Part shown: positions 43,967 to 53,951 of the stretch, in pieces
Layout of the letters: the number at the start of each line of letters is the position of its first letter
Position numbering within the stretch: position 1 is the first letter of the stretch
Assembly: GCA_003480165.1 (NCBI GenBank)
Contig: QUIQ01000001.1
Coordinates: 62,001-126,000, forward strand
DNA from: Firmicutes bacterium AM41-11
GTDB taxonomy: Bacteria > Bacillota_I > Bacilli_A > Erysipelotrichales > Erysipelotrichaceae
Direction of reading: 5' to 3'
Length of the DNA: 64,000 nucleotides
The notes under the pieces: model-generated
Databases searched by the model: none
Told to the model about the DNA's origin: nothing
The model's input: only the letters and a program-made list of their open reading frames with translations
Translations under genes and position numbers: made by a program

Positions 43967-46582
43967 GGCTTTTGCCATCAATTCATCATATTGTTTTTTC
44001 GTTAATTCGTATTGTTCTTGATAAGAAGCTAATTTATCTTTTTCTTGTTGAACTTTAGCCGCAGGTGCTTTAGCAACAAAGCCTTTATTATTTAACATAC
44101 CTGTAGAACGCTTGATTTCTTTTTCCAAATGTTCTAAGGCATTAGATAACTTCGCTTTTTCTTTTTCAAAGTCAATCAAATCACCCATTGCACAAGTAAA
44201 TACCGCATGAGAAATTGTACGCGATAAAATATCATCGCTACCAAGTTCTTCGACATTTTGTGCATGACACATCTTATCCATAACCGCATTAGCATCTTTT
44301 GATAAACCAATCCATGCGTTGTCTTGATCACGCAAAGAAATCACAAGATCCTTACTTGGTTTCATATCATAATTCGTTTTTACTTCACGAACCGTTTCAA
44401 TTGCCGACATAACAATAGCCATTTCTTGTTTTTCTGCTTCTGTATACGCAAAGTCAATCTTTTCTGGCCAAGTTTCAACATTTAAACTTTCTTTTTCATG
44501 AGGAAGATCCAAATAGATTTCTTCTGTCACAAATGGCATGAATGGTGAAAGAAGTTTTAAAATATTGATCATTACCGTATAAAGAACAGCTTTAGTACTC
44601 TTAACAACATCGGCATCTTCACTAAATAAAGTCGCCTTACTTAATTCGATATACCAACTGCAGAAGTCATCCCAAACGAAATTATACAATTCATTTCCAA
44701 CCATAGATAACTCGTATTTTTCCATATTTGCAGTTACATGGTCTAAGACTTCATTAAAACGCGATAAAATCCATTTATCACTGCTGGATAATTTATCCAA
44801 TTGCAATTGTGGCATTTCATCGCCCACTTGCATTTGTACATAACGAGCCGCATTCCAAATCTTATTGATAAAATTCCAACTTGAATCGACTTTTGTCGTA
44901 TCATAACGCAAATCTTGGCCTGGAGTTGAATTGGTTGTTAAGAAGAAACGCAAGGCATCCGCACCTTTTTCTTGAATAACATCCATAGGATCAATACCAT
45001 TACCTAAAGATTTAGACATTTTACGACCTTGGTTATCACGAACCAAACCATGAATTAAAACATCTTTAAATGGACGATTCTTCATGGCAAAACGCGTTTG
45101 GAAAGCCATACGGGCAACCCAGAAGAAGATAATGTCATAACCTGTAACTAAACAGTCATTAGGGAAATAACGTTTTAAATCTTCGGTTTCTTCTGGCCAG
45201 CCTAATGTTGAGAATGGCCATAAACCGCTGGAGAACCAAGTATCCAAAACATCTTCATCTTGAACCCATAAATCTTTATCTTCAGGATCTTCCATACCAA
45301 CATAGATTTCTCCGGTTTCTTTATTGGTCCAAGCTGGGATTCGATGACCCCACCACAATTGACGTGAAATGCACCAGTCTTCAATTTTTTCGAGCCATTG
45401 AGTAAAAGTCTTCTCAAAACGTTCTGGAACAAAGTGAATCTTTTGGTCTTCGATTTCCTGGTTTGCGAGAACTTGTTCAGCTAAAGGCTTCATCTTTACA
45501 AACCATTGTTTACTTAAATATGGTTCAACAATAACACCCGTTCTTTCGGAATGACCAACGGGATGCATATGTTCTTCAATATGGTCAACAACACCAGCTT
45601 TTTTGAAGTCTTCGACTAAAGCTTCACGACATTCAAAACGATCCATACCTGTATATTTACCGCACATTTCATTCATCGTTCCATCTGGATTCATACAAAC
45701 TGGCATTGGCAAATTGTATTTTTTAGCTAATGCGAAGTCGTTTGGATCGTGTGCAGGTGTACATTTCATAACCGCTGTACCAAAGCTCATATCAATATAG
45801 TCATCAGCCATAATTGGTAATTCATCCCCATTAGCCGGATTGATTGCATGCATACCAACAATATCTTTGTAGCGTTCATCATCAGGGTGTACAAAGATCG
45901 CCTGGTCGGCAAACATTGTTTCTGGACGTGTTGTCGCAATAACTAAAGTCTGTCCTGTTTCGACTACTTTATAGTTAAAGTAATACATGTGTCCCATGAT
46001 TTCTTTATGTTCAACTTCAATATTACTCAAAGCCGTCTTAGCTTCTGGATCCCAGTTAATAATTCTTTCGCCTTGATAGATCAAACCTTGATTATATAAA
46101 TCAACGAAAGTTTTACGAACCGCTTTCGATAAACCCTCATCAAGGGTAAAACGTTCTCGACTATAGTCCAAAGATAAACCCAATTTAGCCCACTGACTAC
46201 GAATGGTAGAAGCGTATTCTTCTTTCCATTCCCAAGCTCGGTCTAAGAATTTTTCTCGTCCAATATCATAACGGGAAATGCCTTCTTCTTTTAAACGTGC
46301 ATCAACTTTCGCTTGCGTAGCAATACCAGCATGATCCATACCAGCTAACCATAAAACATCATAGCCGCGCATTCTTTTATAACGACATAAAATATCTTGG
46401 ATTGTCGTATCCCAAGCATGTCCTAAATGCAACTTTCCTGTTACATTAGGTGGAGGAATCACAATACAATAGGGATGTTTACTCACATCACCAGCTGTGA
46501 AATACCCATGTTTTAACCAATCTTGATATCGGTTTGCTTCTACGGCCAAGTGGTCGTATTTTGGTGCCATTTCTTTAGTCAT
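43964..46582 (-). CDS. valS: Valyl-tRNA synthetase
   Basis: Class I synthetase that charges tRNA-Val and edits Thr. The chosen frame has 872 residues. HIGH motif: PPNVTGKLHLGHAWD near residue 42; KMSKS motif: GRKMSKSLGNGIDP near residue 520; the editing domain lies between them. The C-terminal 65 residues form a charged coiled coil that grips the tRNA. ATG at 46582 follows AAGGATGAG; an in-frame ATG further upstream lies inside the T-box and is rejected. A T-box leader controls expression. Confidence 0.97.
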   Translation of the reverse strand: MTKEMAPKYDHLAVEANRYQDWLKHGYFTAGDVSKHPYCIVIPPPNVTGKLHLGHAWDTTIQDILCRYKRMRGYDVLWLAGMDHAGIATQAKVDARLKEEGISRYDIGREKFLDRAWEWKEEYASTIRSQWAKLGLSLDYSRERFTLDEGLSKAVRKTFVDLYNQGLIYQGERIINWDPEAKTALSNIEVEHKEIMGHMYYFNYKVVETGQTLVIATTRPETMFADQAIFVHPDDERYKDIVGMHAINPANGDELPIMADDYIDMSFGTAVMKCTPAHDPNDFALAKKYNLPMPVCMNPDGTMNEMCGKYTGMDRFECREALVEDFKKAGVVDHIEEHMHPVGHSERTGVIVEPYLSKQWFVKMKPLAEQVLANQEIEDQKIHFVPERFEKTFTQWLEKIEDWCISRQLWWGHRIPAWTNKETGEIYVGMEDPEDKDLWVQDEDVLDTWFSSGLWPFSTLGWPEETEDLKRYFPNDCLVTGYDIIFFWVARMAFQTRFAMKNRPFKDVLIHGLVRDNQGRKMSKSLGNGIDPMDVIQEKGADALRFFLTTNSTPGQDLRYDTTKVDSSWNFINKIWNAARYVQMQVGDEMPQLQLDKLSSSDKWILSRFNEVLDHVTANMEKYELSMVGNELYNFVWDDFCSWYIELSKATLFSEDADVVKSTKAVLYTVMINILKLLSPFMPFVTEEIYLDLPHEKESLNVETWPEKIDFAYTEAEKQEMAIVMSAIETVREVKTNYDMKPSKDLVISLRDQDNAWIGLSKDANAVMDKMCHAQNVEELGSDDILSRTISHAVFTCAMGDLIDFEKEKAKLSNALEHLEKEIKRSTGMLNNKGFVAKAPAAKVQQEKDKLASYQEQYELTKKQYDELMAKA

Positions 46583-46598
46583 AATCTCATCCTTTCCT

Positions 46599-46830
46599 AA
46601 AAAAAAGCACATCCGAAAGGACGTGCTTTGACGTGGTACCACCTAACTTTGCTTATTCAGCCTTATCACATAACGCTGTGTCTGCGTATTCTCCTACTCC
46701 ATTCAGAAAATAAGCTCCTAGACTACCTTCATCTTCCCTAATTACTCTCTTACACCAAACAAGAGCTCTCTATCAATTAAAGGTAAGACTACTCCTTCTA
46801 CTCATCGCTTTTACTTACTTATAGTAACAA
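46599..46830 (-). promoter_or_regulatory. T-box riboswitch of valS
   Basis: Minus-strand leader with the T-box bulge AGGTGGTACCACG (about 46632-46644), a stem I with CGATGAG K-turn and AGAGAGC/GGTGTAAGAG apical elements, and a terminator pairing AAAGCACGTCC with GGATGTGCTTT (46629-46619 with 46614-46604) followed by eight T residues. Valine is implied by the downstream gene. GTA and GTC triplets overlap in the likely specifier loop, so I do not choose between them. Confidence 0.92.
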
Positions 46831-46849
46831 AAGTAGAAAAAAATTCAAG

Positions 46850-48544
46850 CTAAAGTGTATTTTGATCAAATTGCGCTAACCAGGTTTCGACTTCTTTCAT
46901 AACTTCAACTAAACAACCTGCTTGAAAAGGAACCTTTAATCCCGCTAATTCAACAACTTGTCGGAATGGATATTTGCCCCCTATCGAACAAATCTTTTGA
47001 TAATCCGAAAAAGCCTGCGAATCTTTCCTTTCAAACCGTGACCAGAACTGTAAAGCACAAACTTGCGCTAAAGTATAATCAATGTAATAGAAAGGATCCA
47101 TAAAAATATGCAGTTGACGCATCCACCAACCACCTTGTTCTAAGAATGGAATTTCGGAATAGTCTTTGTGTGGCAAATACATCTTTTCCAGTTTTCGCCA
47201 ACAAGCCATTCGCTCTTGGGAAGAATATTCAGGATGTGCATAAATTTCATGTTGGAAATGATCCACTAAAACGCCATAAGGTAAGAATTTAATCGCTCCT
47301 GACATATGGTGATACAAATACTTATTCGTATCTTCTTTAAAGAAAGAATGCATCCAAGGATAGGTGATAAATTCCATTGACATCGAATGAATTTCACAAG
47401 TTTCATAGGTAGGCCAGACACATTCAAATGGGAAAATAGAACGACTCGACCATACTTGATAGGCATGCCCTGCTTCATGTGTCAGAGTTTCAACATCACT
47501 GGATGTACCATTAAAGTTCGCAAAGATAAAAGGACTTTCATAATTCGGAATATACGTACAATATCCGCCAGCTGCCTTATCTGATCTGGCCTGTAAATCC
47601 ATCAAATGGGAATCCATCATGCTTTGAAAAAATGATCCAGTTGAATCGGATAATTCACGGTACATCTTACCAGCTAACTTAACACATTCTTCTTGGGAAA
47701 CATGGGGCTTTGGATTTCCTGTGGTAAATTCCACTTTTTCATCCCAAGCATATAAATGATCGAGATGCAGACGCGCTTTTTGTGATGCATAAAGTTTTTG
47801 TGCGACTGGAACGACTTCTTTTAGGATTTCCTGGCGGTATTGTTTTACATCGTCTTGATTATAATCAAAACGATTCATACGATAATACCCCAAAGGAATG
47901 TAATTCTCATAGCCAAGTTTTTGTGCCATTTTGGTTCGCACTTGAACTAAGCCATCAAAAATTTCTAAGAGTTCATCTTTATGTGCTTCAAACCAACCCC
48001 AATAAGCCTTGGTGGCTTTTTTACGGCAATCTCTAGAAGCATCGGTCATCTTTACTTCTAAGGAAGATAAATTATAGATCTTTCCTTCAAAGGAAATCTC
48101 TGCAGAAGCAATTAAAGACTGATACTTAGATGCTAGCCGGTTTTCTTCCTGTAATTCTGGTACGATTTCAGGTGAGAAGCTCTTCTCCTCCATTTCTTTC
48201 ATCGCAAAATAGGTCGGAGGAATCTGGTCTTTGACTCCTTCCATCCATTTACTATGAACGATGGATTTAGAAATAGCTTGAAACGATGCTTCAAGTTCTG
48301 GAACCTTTTCATCATAGAACTGATTTTCCTTTGCATAATAAGGATCTTTGGTATGAATCGAATGACGAATCGAACAAAGCGTCACATTGGTATCAAAGTC
48401 TTTGTATAGGGTATCATATTGCTTCCATAAGGACATAAACTCCGTTTGGCTATCTGCCTTTTGAATTGCTTCATTTAATTCTTCTAAAGAAGTCTTCATT
48501 TCATCCACATTGATGGAATGATACGTAAAATCTTCAAAAATCAT
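46850..48544 (-). CDS. M3-family oligoendopeptidase
   Basis: Cytoplasmic zinc metallopeptidase of the PepF/M3 family that degrades short peptides. The 564 residues carry the zinc motif HEAGH in VETLTHEAGHAYQVW near residue 345, with a downstream glutamate in CEIHSMSMEF near residue 385. The protein is the size of the shorter M3B members. GGAGGTTTT precedes the ATG. It follows ptsI after a terminator, so it probably has its own weak promoter or depends on read-through. Confidence 0.92.
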   Translation of the reverse strand: MIFEDFTYHSINVDEMKTSLEELNEAIQKADSQTEFMSLWKQYDTLYKDFDTNVTLCSIRHSIHTKDPYYAKENQFYDEKVPELEASFQAISKSIVHSKWMEGVKDQIPPTYFAMKEMEEKSFSPEIVPELQEENRLASKYQSLIASAEISFEGKIYNLSSLEVKMTDASRDCRKKATKAYWGWFEAHKDELLEIFDGLVQVRTKMAQKLGYENYIPLGYYRMNRFDYNQDDVKQYRQEILKEVVPVAQKLYASQKARLHLDHLYAWDEKVEFTTGNPKPHVSQEECVKLAGKMYRELSDSTGSFFQSMMDSHLMDLQARSDKAAGGYCTYIPNYESPFIFANFNGTSSDVETLTHEAGHAYQVWSSRSIFPFECVWPTYETCEIHSMSMEFITYPWMHSFFKEDTNKYLYHHMSGAIKFLPYGVLVDHFQHEIYAHPEYSSQERMACWRKLEKMYLPHKDYSEIPFLEQGGWWMRQLHIFMDPFYYIDYTLAQVCALQFWSRFERKDSQAFSDYQKICSIGGKYPFRQVVELAGLKVPFQAGCLVEVMKEVETWLAQFDQNTL

Positions 48545-48553
48545 AAAACCTCC

Positions 48554-48582
48554 AAAAAAAGAAGCGGAACAGTATGTTCCGC
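48554..48582 (-). terminator. ptsI terminator
   Basis: GCGGAACA and TGTTCCGC pair around three bases and continue into TTC and seven T residues on the minus strand. Confidence 0.85.
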
Positions 48583-48596
48583 TAACAATCGAAAAC

Positions 48597-50303
48597 TTAT
48601 TTTCCTAAAGTTTCTTTGATTACTTCTTGAACTTCTTCCATTGTTTCTTTTTCAACACACTTAGCAGCAAGTTCTTGCGCATCCGCAAAACTCATGTTGT
48701 TGATAATCTTACGAGCTCTTAATACTTGAGTAGCACTCATAGAGAATTCATCCAAGCCTAATCCTAACAATACAGGAGCAGCTAATTCATCACCAGCCAT
48801 GGCACCACACATACCACACCAGCTTCCGTTCTTATGTGCACCTTCAATTGTCATCTTAACCAAACGTAAGATACTTGGGTTCAATGGTTGATATAAGTAA
48901 GATACATGTTCACTCATACGGTCAGCAGCCATTGAGTATTGGATCAAGTCATTTGTACCAATTGAGAAGAAGTCTGCATATTTAGAGAATTGATCAGCTA
49001 AAGCAGCAGCAGCTGGAATTTCAACCATCATACCAACTTCGATATCATCGGCAACTTTAACACCTTCTGCAATCAATTTAGCTTTTTCTTCTTCATAGAT
49101 AGCTTTAGCTTGTCTAAATTCATTGACAGTTGCGATCATTGGGAACATGATAGCTAATTTACCATAAACAGAAGCACGGCATAATGCTCTTAATTGCGTA
49201 CGGAATACATCTTGTTCTTTTAAGCACAAACGAATCGCACGGTAACCTAAGAATGGGTTCATTTCTTCAGGGAAAGTATAGTAAGATAATTTCTTATCTC
49301 CACCAATATCCAAAGTACGAACAACAACACGTTTACCATTCATACCTTCTAATACTTGTTTGTAAGCTTCAAATTGTTCATCTTCTGTTGGGAAGTGATC
49401 ACTGTCCATATATAAGAATTCCGTACGGAACAATCCAACGCCTTCACCACCATTTTTCAATACACCTTCAACATCTTTAAATCCACCAATGTTTCCAGCA
49501 ATATCTACTTTATGTCCATCAGTAGTGATTGTTTCTTGGTTAACTAAAACTTTTAATTCTTCTTTTTCTTTTGCGTAAGCAGCAGCTTTTTCTTTGTATT
49601 TAGCAATTGTAGCTTCATCAGGGTTTACAACAACTTCACCATCTAAAGCATCCAAAGCTAACACATCGCCATTTTTACAAGCATCTAATACACCTGGGCA
49701 TCCTACAACAGCAGGGATTTCAAGGGAGTTAGCCATAATAGCAGAGTGAGAAGTTTTACCACCGATTTCCGTAGCAAATCCTTTTACATATTCATTTAAT
49801 TGTGCTGTATCACTTGGTGTTAAGTCATGAGCAACAATAATAGAATCTTCAGAAATAGCTGTTAAATCAGGAATTTCTAATCCTAACAAGTTACATTTCA
49901 AACGGAAAGTAACATCCTTAACGTCTGCAGCTCTTTCACGGAAGTAATCGTTATCCATGCTTTCAAACATAGCAACCATGTTATCAGCAACTTGTTCTGT
50001 AGCATATTCTGCATTAACAGAATCGTTTTCGATTTGTGAACGAATTTGACCAGCTAATTCTGGGTCTTGTACCATCATCAAATGAGCATCGAAGACAGCT
50101 AATTCTTCTTCAGCTAAACGTTTAGAAGCTCTTTCTTTTACTCCTTCAATATCTTTTACTGTTTTTTCCAAAGCAGCATCGAATTTTGAAATTTCTGTTG
50201 CGGCATCACAACCTTCTTTTTTTGTGATAACAACATTTGGTGTTTCCAACTTATATGCTTTTGCAACGGATACACCAGCACTTGCAGCAATACCTTTTAA
50301 CAT
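48597..50303 (-). CDS. ptsI: PTS enzyme I (phosphoenolpyruvate-protein phosphotransferase)
   Basis: General PTS enzyme that takes phosphate from PEP and passes it to HPr for sugar uptake. The 568 residues have the swivelling histidine in [13 protein letters not shown] near residue 185, the PEP-binding barrel with FRTEFLYMD near residue 295, and [14 protein letters not shown] near residue 450. The catalytic cysteine is in [12 protein letters not shown] near residue 500. ptsH is not adjacent, unlike in many Bacillota. GGAGG precedes the ATG. A TGTTAAAAT box and a cre-like site lie in the leader, arranged as before ppdK. Confidence 0.97.
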   Translation of the reverse strand: MLKGIAASAGVSVAKAYKLETPNVVITKKEGCDAATEISKFDAALEKTVKDIEGVKERASKRLAEEELAVFDAHLMMVQDPELAGQIRSQIENDSVNAEYATEQVADNMVAMFESMDNDYFRERAADVKDVTFRLKCNLLGLEIPDLTAISEDSIIVAHDLTPSDTAQLNEYVKGFATEIGGKTSHSAIMANSLEIPAVVGCPGVLDACKNGDVLALDALDGEVVVNPDEATIAKYKEKAAAYAKEKEELKVLVNQETITTDGHKVDIAGNIGGFKDVEGVLKNGGEGVGLFRTEFLYMDSDHFPTEDEQFEAYKQVLEGMNGKRVVVRTLDIGGDKKLSYYTFPEEMNPFLGYRAIRLCLKEQDVFRTQLRALCRASVYGKLAIMFPMIATVNEFRQAKAIYEEEKAKLIAEGVKVADDIEVGMMVEIPAAAALADQFSKYADFFSIGTNDLIQYSMAADRMSEHVSYLYQPLNPSILRLVKMTIEGAHKNGSWCGMCGAMAGDELAAPVLLGLGLDEFSMSATQVLRARKIINNMSFADAQELAAKCVEKETMEEVQEVIKETLGK

Positions 50304-50327
50304 GATTAATCCTCCTAAATAGATGCG

Positions 50328-50361
50328 TTATTAACGCTTTCATTCAATCAAAATTTTAACA
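50328..50361 (-). promoter_or_regulatory. ptsI promoter with cre-like operator
   Basis: An extended -10 (TGT TAAAAT, the hexamer at 50353-50358) is followed by ATGAAAGCGTTAATAA (50343 down to 50328). This has a single mismatch to the 16-base cre consensus. GCGTTA and TAACGC inside it also form a perfect inverted repeat. Confidence 0.55.
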
Positions 50362-50383
50362 CTATTCTTTTCCTATCGCAAAC

Positions 50384-50408
50384 AAAAAGACATTCCGAAG
50401 AATGTCTT
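50384..50408 (-). terminator. Terminator of ECF S component gene
   Basis: AAGACATTC and GAATGTCTT pair around four bases and run into TTTTTG on the minus strand. Confidence 0.85.
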
Positions 50409-50413
50409 AAAGA

Positions 50414-51031
50414 TTATTTATTTTGCATTTTGAACAAAGGAATACTTACAGCCGTTGTTACGATACAGCATAAAATCATTTCAACAACACCTTGTACACC
50501 AACTAAGGCAATCACAAACATCAATGGATTGTTGACATGTAAACCAGCACAGATATTTTGTACATAGCTAGAACTATAGAAGAAGATTACCAACGTTCCC
50601 ATAAAGAATAACGTATTAAAGAAAGCAGCTAATAATCCACTAATAGCACAATTTAGCTTTTGTGGGAATTTGTTCCATTTCGTTAAACCTTGGAATACTA
50701 AACCAGTACATAATCCCATCAAAACACGAGCTACAACACAAACCACAAAACATCCAAATGGGTTGATGGAGAATAATGCTGTTCCCATAGCACTACCACC
50801 AGACATAGCATTAAAGAAAGATGTACATCCAAATACTAAGCCAAGAATCAAACCATCAACAGGTCCCATCACAATAGCTCCAATGGCAACGGGAATCGTC
50901 AATAAGCTCATTGACAAAGGTCCAATCACAAGGTAACCCAATGGTGTAAATGACATTACAACCACAACCGCGATAAGTAGCGCTAAAGTACTCATTCGCT
51001 TTGCATCAAAACTTGATTTGTTCATATTCAA
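50414..51031 (-). CDS. ECF transporter S component (vitamin uptake)
   Basis: A 205-residue membrane protein with about six hydrophobic segments and the ECF S-component opening: TLALLIAVVVVMSFTPLG near residue 14, then LSMSLLTIPVAIGAIVMGP and DGLILGLVFG near residue 60. This layout is close to the pantothenate and folate groups. The S protein would pair with shared EcfAAT proteins encoded elsewhere. Vitamin identity cannot be read from the sequence. AGGAGG precedes the ATG. The preceding 112 bases contain nested inverted repeats that may be regulatory. Confidence 0.85.
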   Translation of the reverse strand: MNMNKSSFDAKRMSTLALLIAVVVVMSFTPLGYLVIGPLSMSLLTIPVAIGAIVMGPVDGLILGLVFGCTSFFNAMSGGSAMGTALFSINPFGCFVVCVVARVLMGLCTGLVFQGLTKWNKFPQKLNCAISGLLAAFFNTLFFMGTLVIFFYSSSYVQNICAGLHVNNPLMFVIALVGVQGVVEMILCCIVTTAVSIPLFKMQNK

Positions 51032-51143
51032 TTTTCCTCCTACTCTCGTTTCTTACGAATACGATGTAAATCAATACATTTGGCATAATAGTTTGCTGAC
51101 TGTCAAACGATCAATCGCAATACGCCGAGGAAAATGATAACAC
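51032..51143 (-). promoter_or_regulatory. Structured leader of ECF S gene, candidate riboswitch
   Basis: On the minus strand GGCGTA (51126-51121) pairs with TATGCC (51087-51082) and encloses GTTTG/CAAAC (51108-51104 with 51095-51091). ATGTA/TACAT (51079-51075 with 51068-51064) follows. A small hairpin TCGT/ACGA lies just before the ribosome site. It does not match the THF, TPP or FMN consensus as I know them. Confidence 0.35.
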
Positions 51144-51797
51144 TTATCTGTTAAAAAAACTAGACTTTTTTCCTTCTACACAAATCCAGTCGGTTCCGGG
51201 TTTGGTGTGAACCCTTACATTGGAAAATCCGGCTTTTTCAAACATCGTTTGATAACCAGCTTCATCCGTAATAAAAAGATGATACTTTTCAATATTCTCT
51301 AAAGTTTCCTGGGATAATCCAGGTTTTAAATAAGTATCACAAACCATTAAGAAAACACCGTTCTCTTTGAGAACACGTAGTACTTCTTTTAGGTTTTCTT
51401 GGGGATCAGGCCAAAAATAAAAACTTTCAACGGTAGTAATTTTATCAAATGTATGATCCGCAAAAGCTAATTGGGCAACATTGCCTTGTTGAATGTCTAC
51501 TTTTCCAGCCTCTACTAAGGCTTGATTATAGTTCGTAGATTCTGCAACCGATACATCAGAATAATCTACACCATAGACTTTTTGGCAGGTTTTCGCTAAT
51601 AACGAAATCGTATTTCCTCCACCGCAACCAATATCTAAAGCGCAGTCATTTTCATTTAAATTAAAAAAGGATAATGCCCAGTTTGTCACTTCATTATGTG
51701 ACTGGTTCATTCTTTCCAGCATTTGATGTCCTTCTTGTCCTTGGGGTTTTGCCGGATTTCCTTTTTGCGTAATTTCATTTTGATTTTGATTTGTCAT
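51144..51797 (-). CDS. Class I SAM-dependent methyltransferase
   Basis: A 217-residue Rossmann methyltransferase. SAM-binding motif I is ALDIGCGGGNTISLL near residue 55, with YGVDYSD following and GNVAQLAFADHTFDKI near residue 105. The UbiE/type 11 subgroup fits best, and the substrate is unknown. It has a Gln- and Asn-rich N-terminal tail of about 25 residues. GAGG precedes the ATG, and TATAAT lies about 30 bases upstream. The stop is 112 bases before the ECF S gene. Confidence 0.85.
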   Translation of the reverse strand: MTNQNQNEITQKGNPAKPQGQEGHQMLERMNQSHNEVTNWALSFFNLNENDCALDIGCGGGNTISLLAKTCQKVYGVDYSDVSVAESTNYNQALVEAGKVDIQQGNVAQLAFADHTFDKITTVESFYFWPDPQENLKEVLRVLKENGVFLMVCDTYLKPGLSQETLENIEKYHLFITDEAGYQTMFEKAGFSNVRVHTKPGTDWICVEGKKSSFFNR

Positions 51798-51839
51798 AAA
51801 AACCTCTTTTCCTATCCAGTATTATAAAAAAATTTCCAA

Positions 51840-51866
51840 AGAAAAACCAGCAAGTGCTGGTTTTGT
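51840..51866 (-). terminator. Terminator of ankyrin/EF-G-paralogue operon
   Basis: AAAACCAGCA and TGCTGGTTTT form a ten-base stem with a two-base loop; T residues follow on the minus strand. Confidence 0.88.
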
Positions 51867-51867
51867 C

Positions 51868-53940
51868 TTATTCTGAATGGTGTTGCGCAATAATTTTTTG
51901 TGCAATAGGTTCAGGAACTGGATCATAACGATCCATCGTCATCGTATATTTACCAAGCCCTTGCGACATACTACGTAAATCTAGAGAATAACGTAGCATT
52001 TCAGCTAATGGAACTTGGGCATCAATGATTTGATCATCTTCTTGTGGTTCCATACCCATGATAGCTCCACGACGTTTGTTTAAATCACCAATAATCGTTC
52101 CCGTATAAGCATCTGGAACAACAACACGAACATTCATAATTGGTTCAAGAAGAATTGGATGACATTTACCCATCGCATCTTTGAAAGCTAGATGCGCAGC
52201 CATTTTGAAGGCCATTTCACTTGAATCTACATCGTGATATTTTCCATCCATTAAGGTTGTTTTTAAATGAACCATTTTATAGCCGGCAAGTGGTCCCGAT
52301 AAACTACATTCACGCAAGCCCGTTTCAACGGCTGGGAAGTATTGTTTAGGAACTGCTCCACCAAATACTTTTTCATCAAAAACAAGTTCTTCGCTATCTT
52401 CATTTGGTTCAAAATCCACAAAGACATGTCCAAATTGTCCATGACCACCGGATTGTTTTTTATGGCGTCCTTCACCAGTTGCCTTCTTCGTGATTGTTTC
52501 ACGATAAGTTACTTTTGGATCTTCGGTCGTTACTCCGACTTTATATTTAGAAGCCAGCTTGCTTAAGATAACATCCAAGTGTTGGTCTCCAATACCATAG
52601 ATAATCGTTTGTCCGGTTTCTTTGTTGTTAACAACTTTAAAAGTAGGATCTTCTTCTAATAAACGCGATAAACCAGTTGATAATTTATCTTCATCATTTT
52701 TGGTTTTAGGGTAAATAGCTTGTCCATACATTGGTTCATCAAAAGTAATTGGATCCGCAATCAACAATTTATTCTTTTCACAAAGGGTATCATTGGTATG
52801 CGTATTTTGTAACTTCGTAACGGCACCAATATCACCAGTAAATAACTTACCAACAGCTGTTTGGTGTTTTCCTTTGATGATATAAATCGGACCAATCTTT
52901 TCAGTAGCTCCATTATTTGCGTTAACAACCGTCGAATCACTGGAAAGAATACCACTTAAAACTTTCACATAAGAAATTCTTCCAACAAATGGATCCACAA
53001 TGGTCTTAAAGATTTGGGCTGTTAAAACTTCTGATTCACTCGTCAAGAGTTCAACCGGTTCTCCATCTGGAGTTTGCGCAGTATATAAACCTTTTTCTGA
53101 ATAGGTTGGGAAATAGGCAACAATTAAATCCATCAAACGACGAATTCCAATCATTTCCGTAGCACTTCCTGAATATACAGGAACAATTTCTCCATTACGG
53201 ATACCAATACGAACACCTCGAGTTAATTCAGCATCGGTAAATTCTTCGCCTGAGAAGAATTTTTCCATCAACTCATCATCACCCATTGCGACTGCTTCAG
53301 CAATTTGATCTTTGTATAAAGCTACTTCATCTACTAATTCATCTGGAACAGGTTGGGCAACATCAGCATTGGCCTTTTCCCCTTTATAGTACCAGGCTTT
53401 ATTACGAATAATATTTACTGAACCAACAATCTCGCCATTTTCAACGATTGGCAATTCAAATGGAATGACGTTTTTACCAAATTCTTCACGTAATGCACTA
53501 TAGGCATCTTCAAAATTGGTATCAGGTTCATCTAATTTATTAATAAAGAAAATCGCTGGTTTTTTGGCATGTACGGCAGCTTTATACGCAAGCTTGGTAC
53601 CAGATTCTAAAACGTTTTTCGCACTGGCAACAATAAGAACAGAATCTCCTACATCAAAGCCAGCTTGTTTTTCTCCTACATAATCCAAATAACCTGGTGT
53701 ATCGATAAAATTGATTTTACAATCATCCCATTCAATAGGAATGATGGAAGTATAAATACTTGTTCCCCGTTTAATTTCTTCGGGATCAAAATCAATAACA
53801 CTGCTCCCTTCACTGGTTTTTCCAAAACGATCTGTTGCCTTCGTATACAGCAACAATGATTCCATTACGGCAGTTTTTCCTGCTCCACTGTGTCCTAAGA
53901 CAGCTACATTACGAACTTCATGACTTAAATAATCTCGCAT
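51868..53940 (-). CDS. EF-G paralogue (EF-G2/FusA2-like translational GTPase)
   Basis: A 690-residue GTPase with all five EF-G domains, but clearly not the main EF-G. G1 is GHSGAGKTAVME near residue 16, the switch I segment RGTSIYTSI near residue 57, G3 DTPGYLDYVGE near residue 78, and G4 NKLDEPD near residue 133. The normal catalytic histidine of DTPGH is a tyrosine here, as in EF-G2-type proteins, so GTP hydrolysis may be slow or absent. Domain IV includes GHGQFGHVFVDFEP near residue 495. The role of this family in Bacillota is unclear; ribosome rescue or protection is possible. It follows the ankyrin gene by 11 bases. Expression is probably set by the upstream attenuator. Confidence 0.85.
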   Translation of the reverse strand: MRDYLSHEVRNVAVLGHSGAGKTAVMESLLLYTKATDRFGKTSEGSSVIDFDPEEIKRGTSIYTSIIPIEWDDCKINFIDTPGYLDYVGEKQAGFDVGDSVLIVASAKNVLESGTKLAYKAAVHAKKPAIFFINKLDEPDTNFEDAYSALREEFGKNVIPFELPIVENGEIVGSVNIIRNKAWYYKGEKANADVAQPVPDELVDEVALYKDQIAEAVAMGDDELMEKFFSGEEFTDAELTRGVRIGIRNGEIVPVYSGSATEMIGIRRLMDLIVAYFPTYSEKGLYTAQTPDGEPVELLTSESEVLTAQIFKTIVDPFVGRISYVKVLSGILSSDSTVVNANNGATEKIGPIYIIKGKHQTAVGKLFTGDIGAVTKLQNTHTNDTLCEKNKLLIADPITFDEPMYGQAIYPKTKNDEDKLSTGLSRLLEEDPTFKVVNNKETGQTIIYGIGDQHLDVILSKLASKYKVGVTTEDPKVTYRETITKKATGEGRHKKQSGGHGQFGHVFVDFEPNEDSEELVFDEKVFGGAVPKQYFPAVETGLRECSLSGPLAGYKMVHLKTTLMDGKYHDVDSSEMAFKMAAHLAFKDAMGKCHPILLEPIMNVRVVVPDAYTGTIIGDLNKRRGAIMGMEPQEDDQIIDAQVPLAEMLRYSLDLRSMSQGLGKYTMTMDRYDPVPEPIAQKIIAQHHSE

Positions 53941-53951
53941 AACGGAACCCT

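Noticed and set aside
46583..46642. Longer valS start inside the T-box
   Set aside because: The added residues come from the T-box and terminator sequence; ATG at 46582 has a proper ribosome site.
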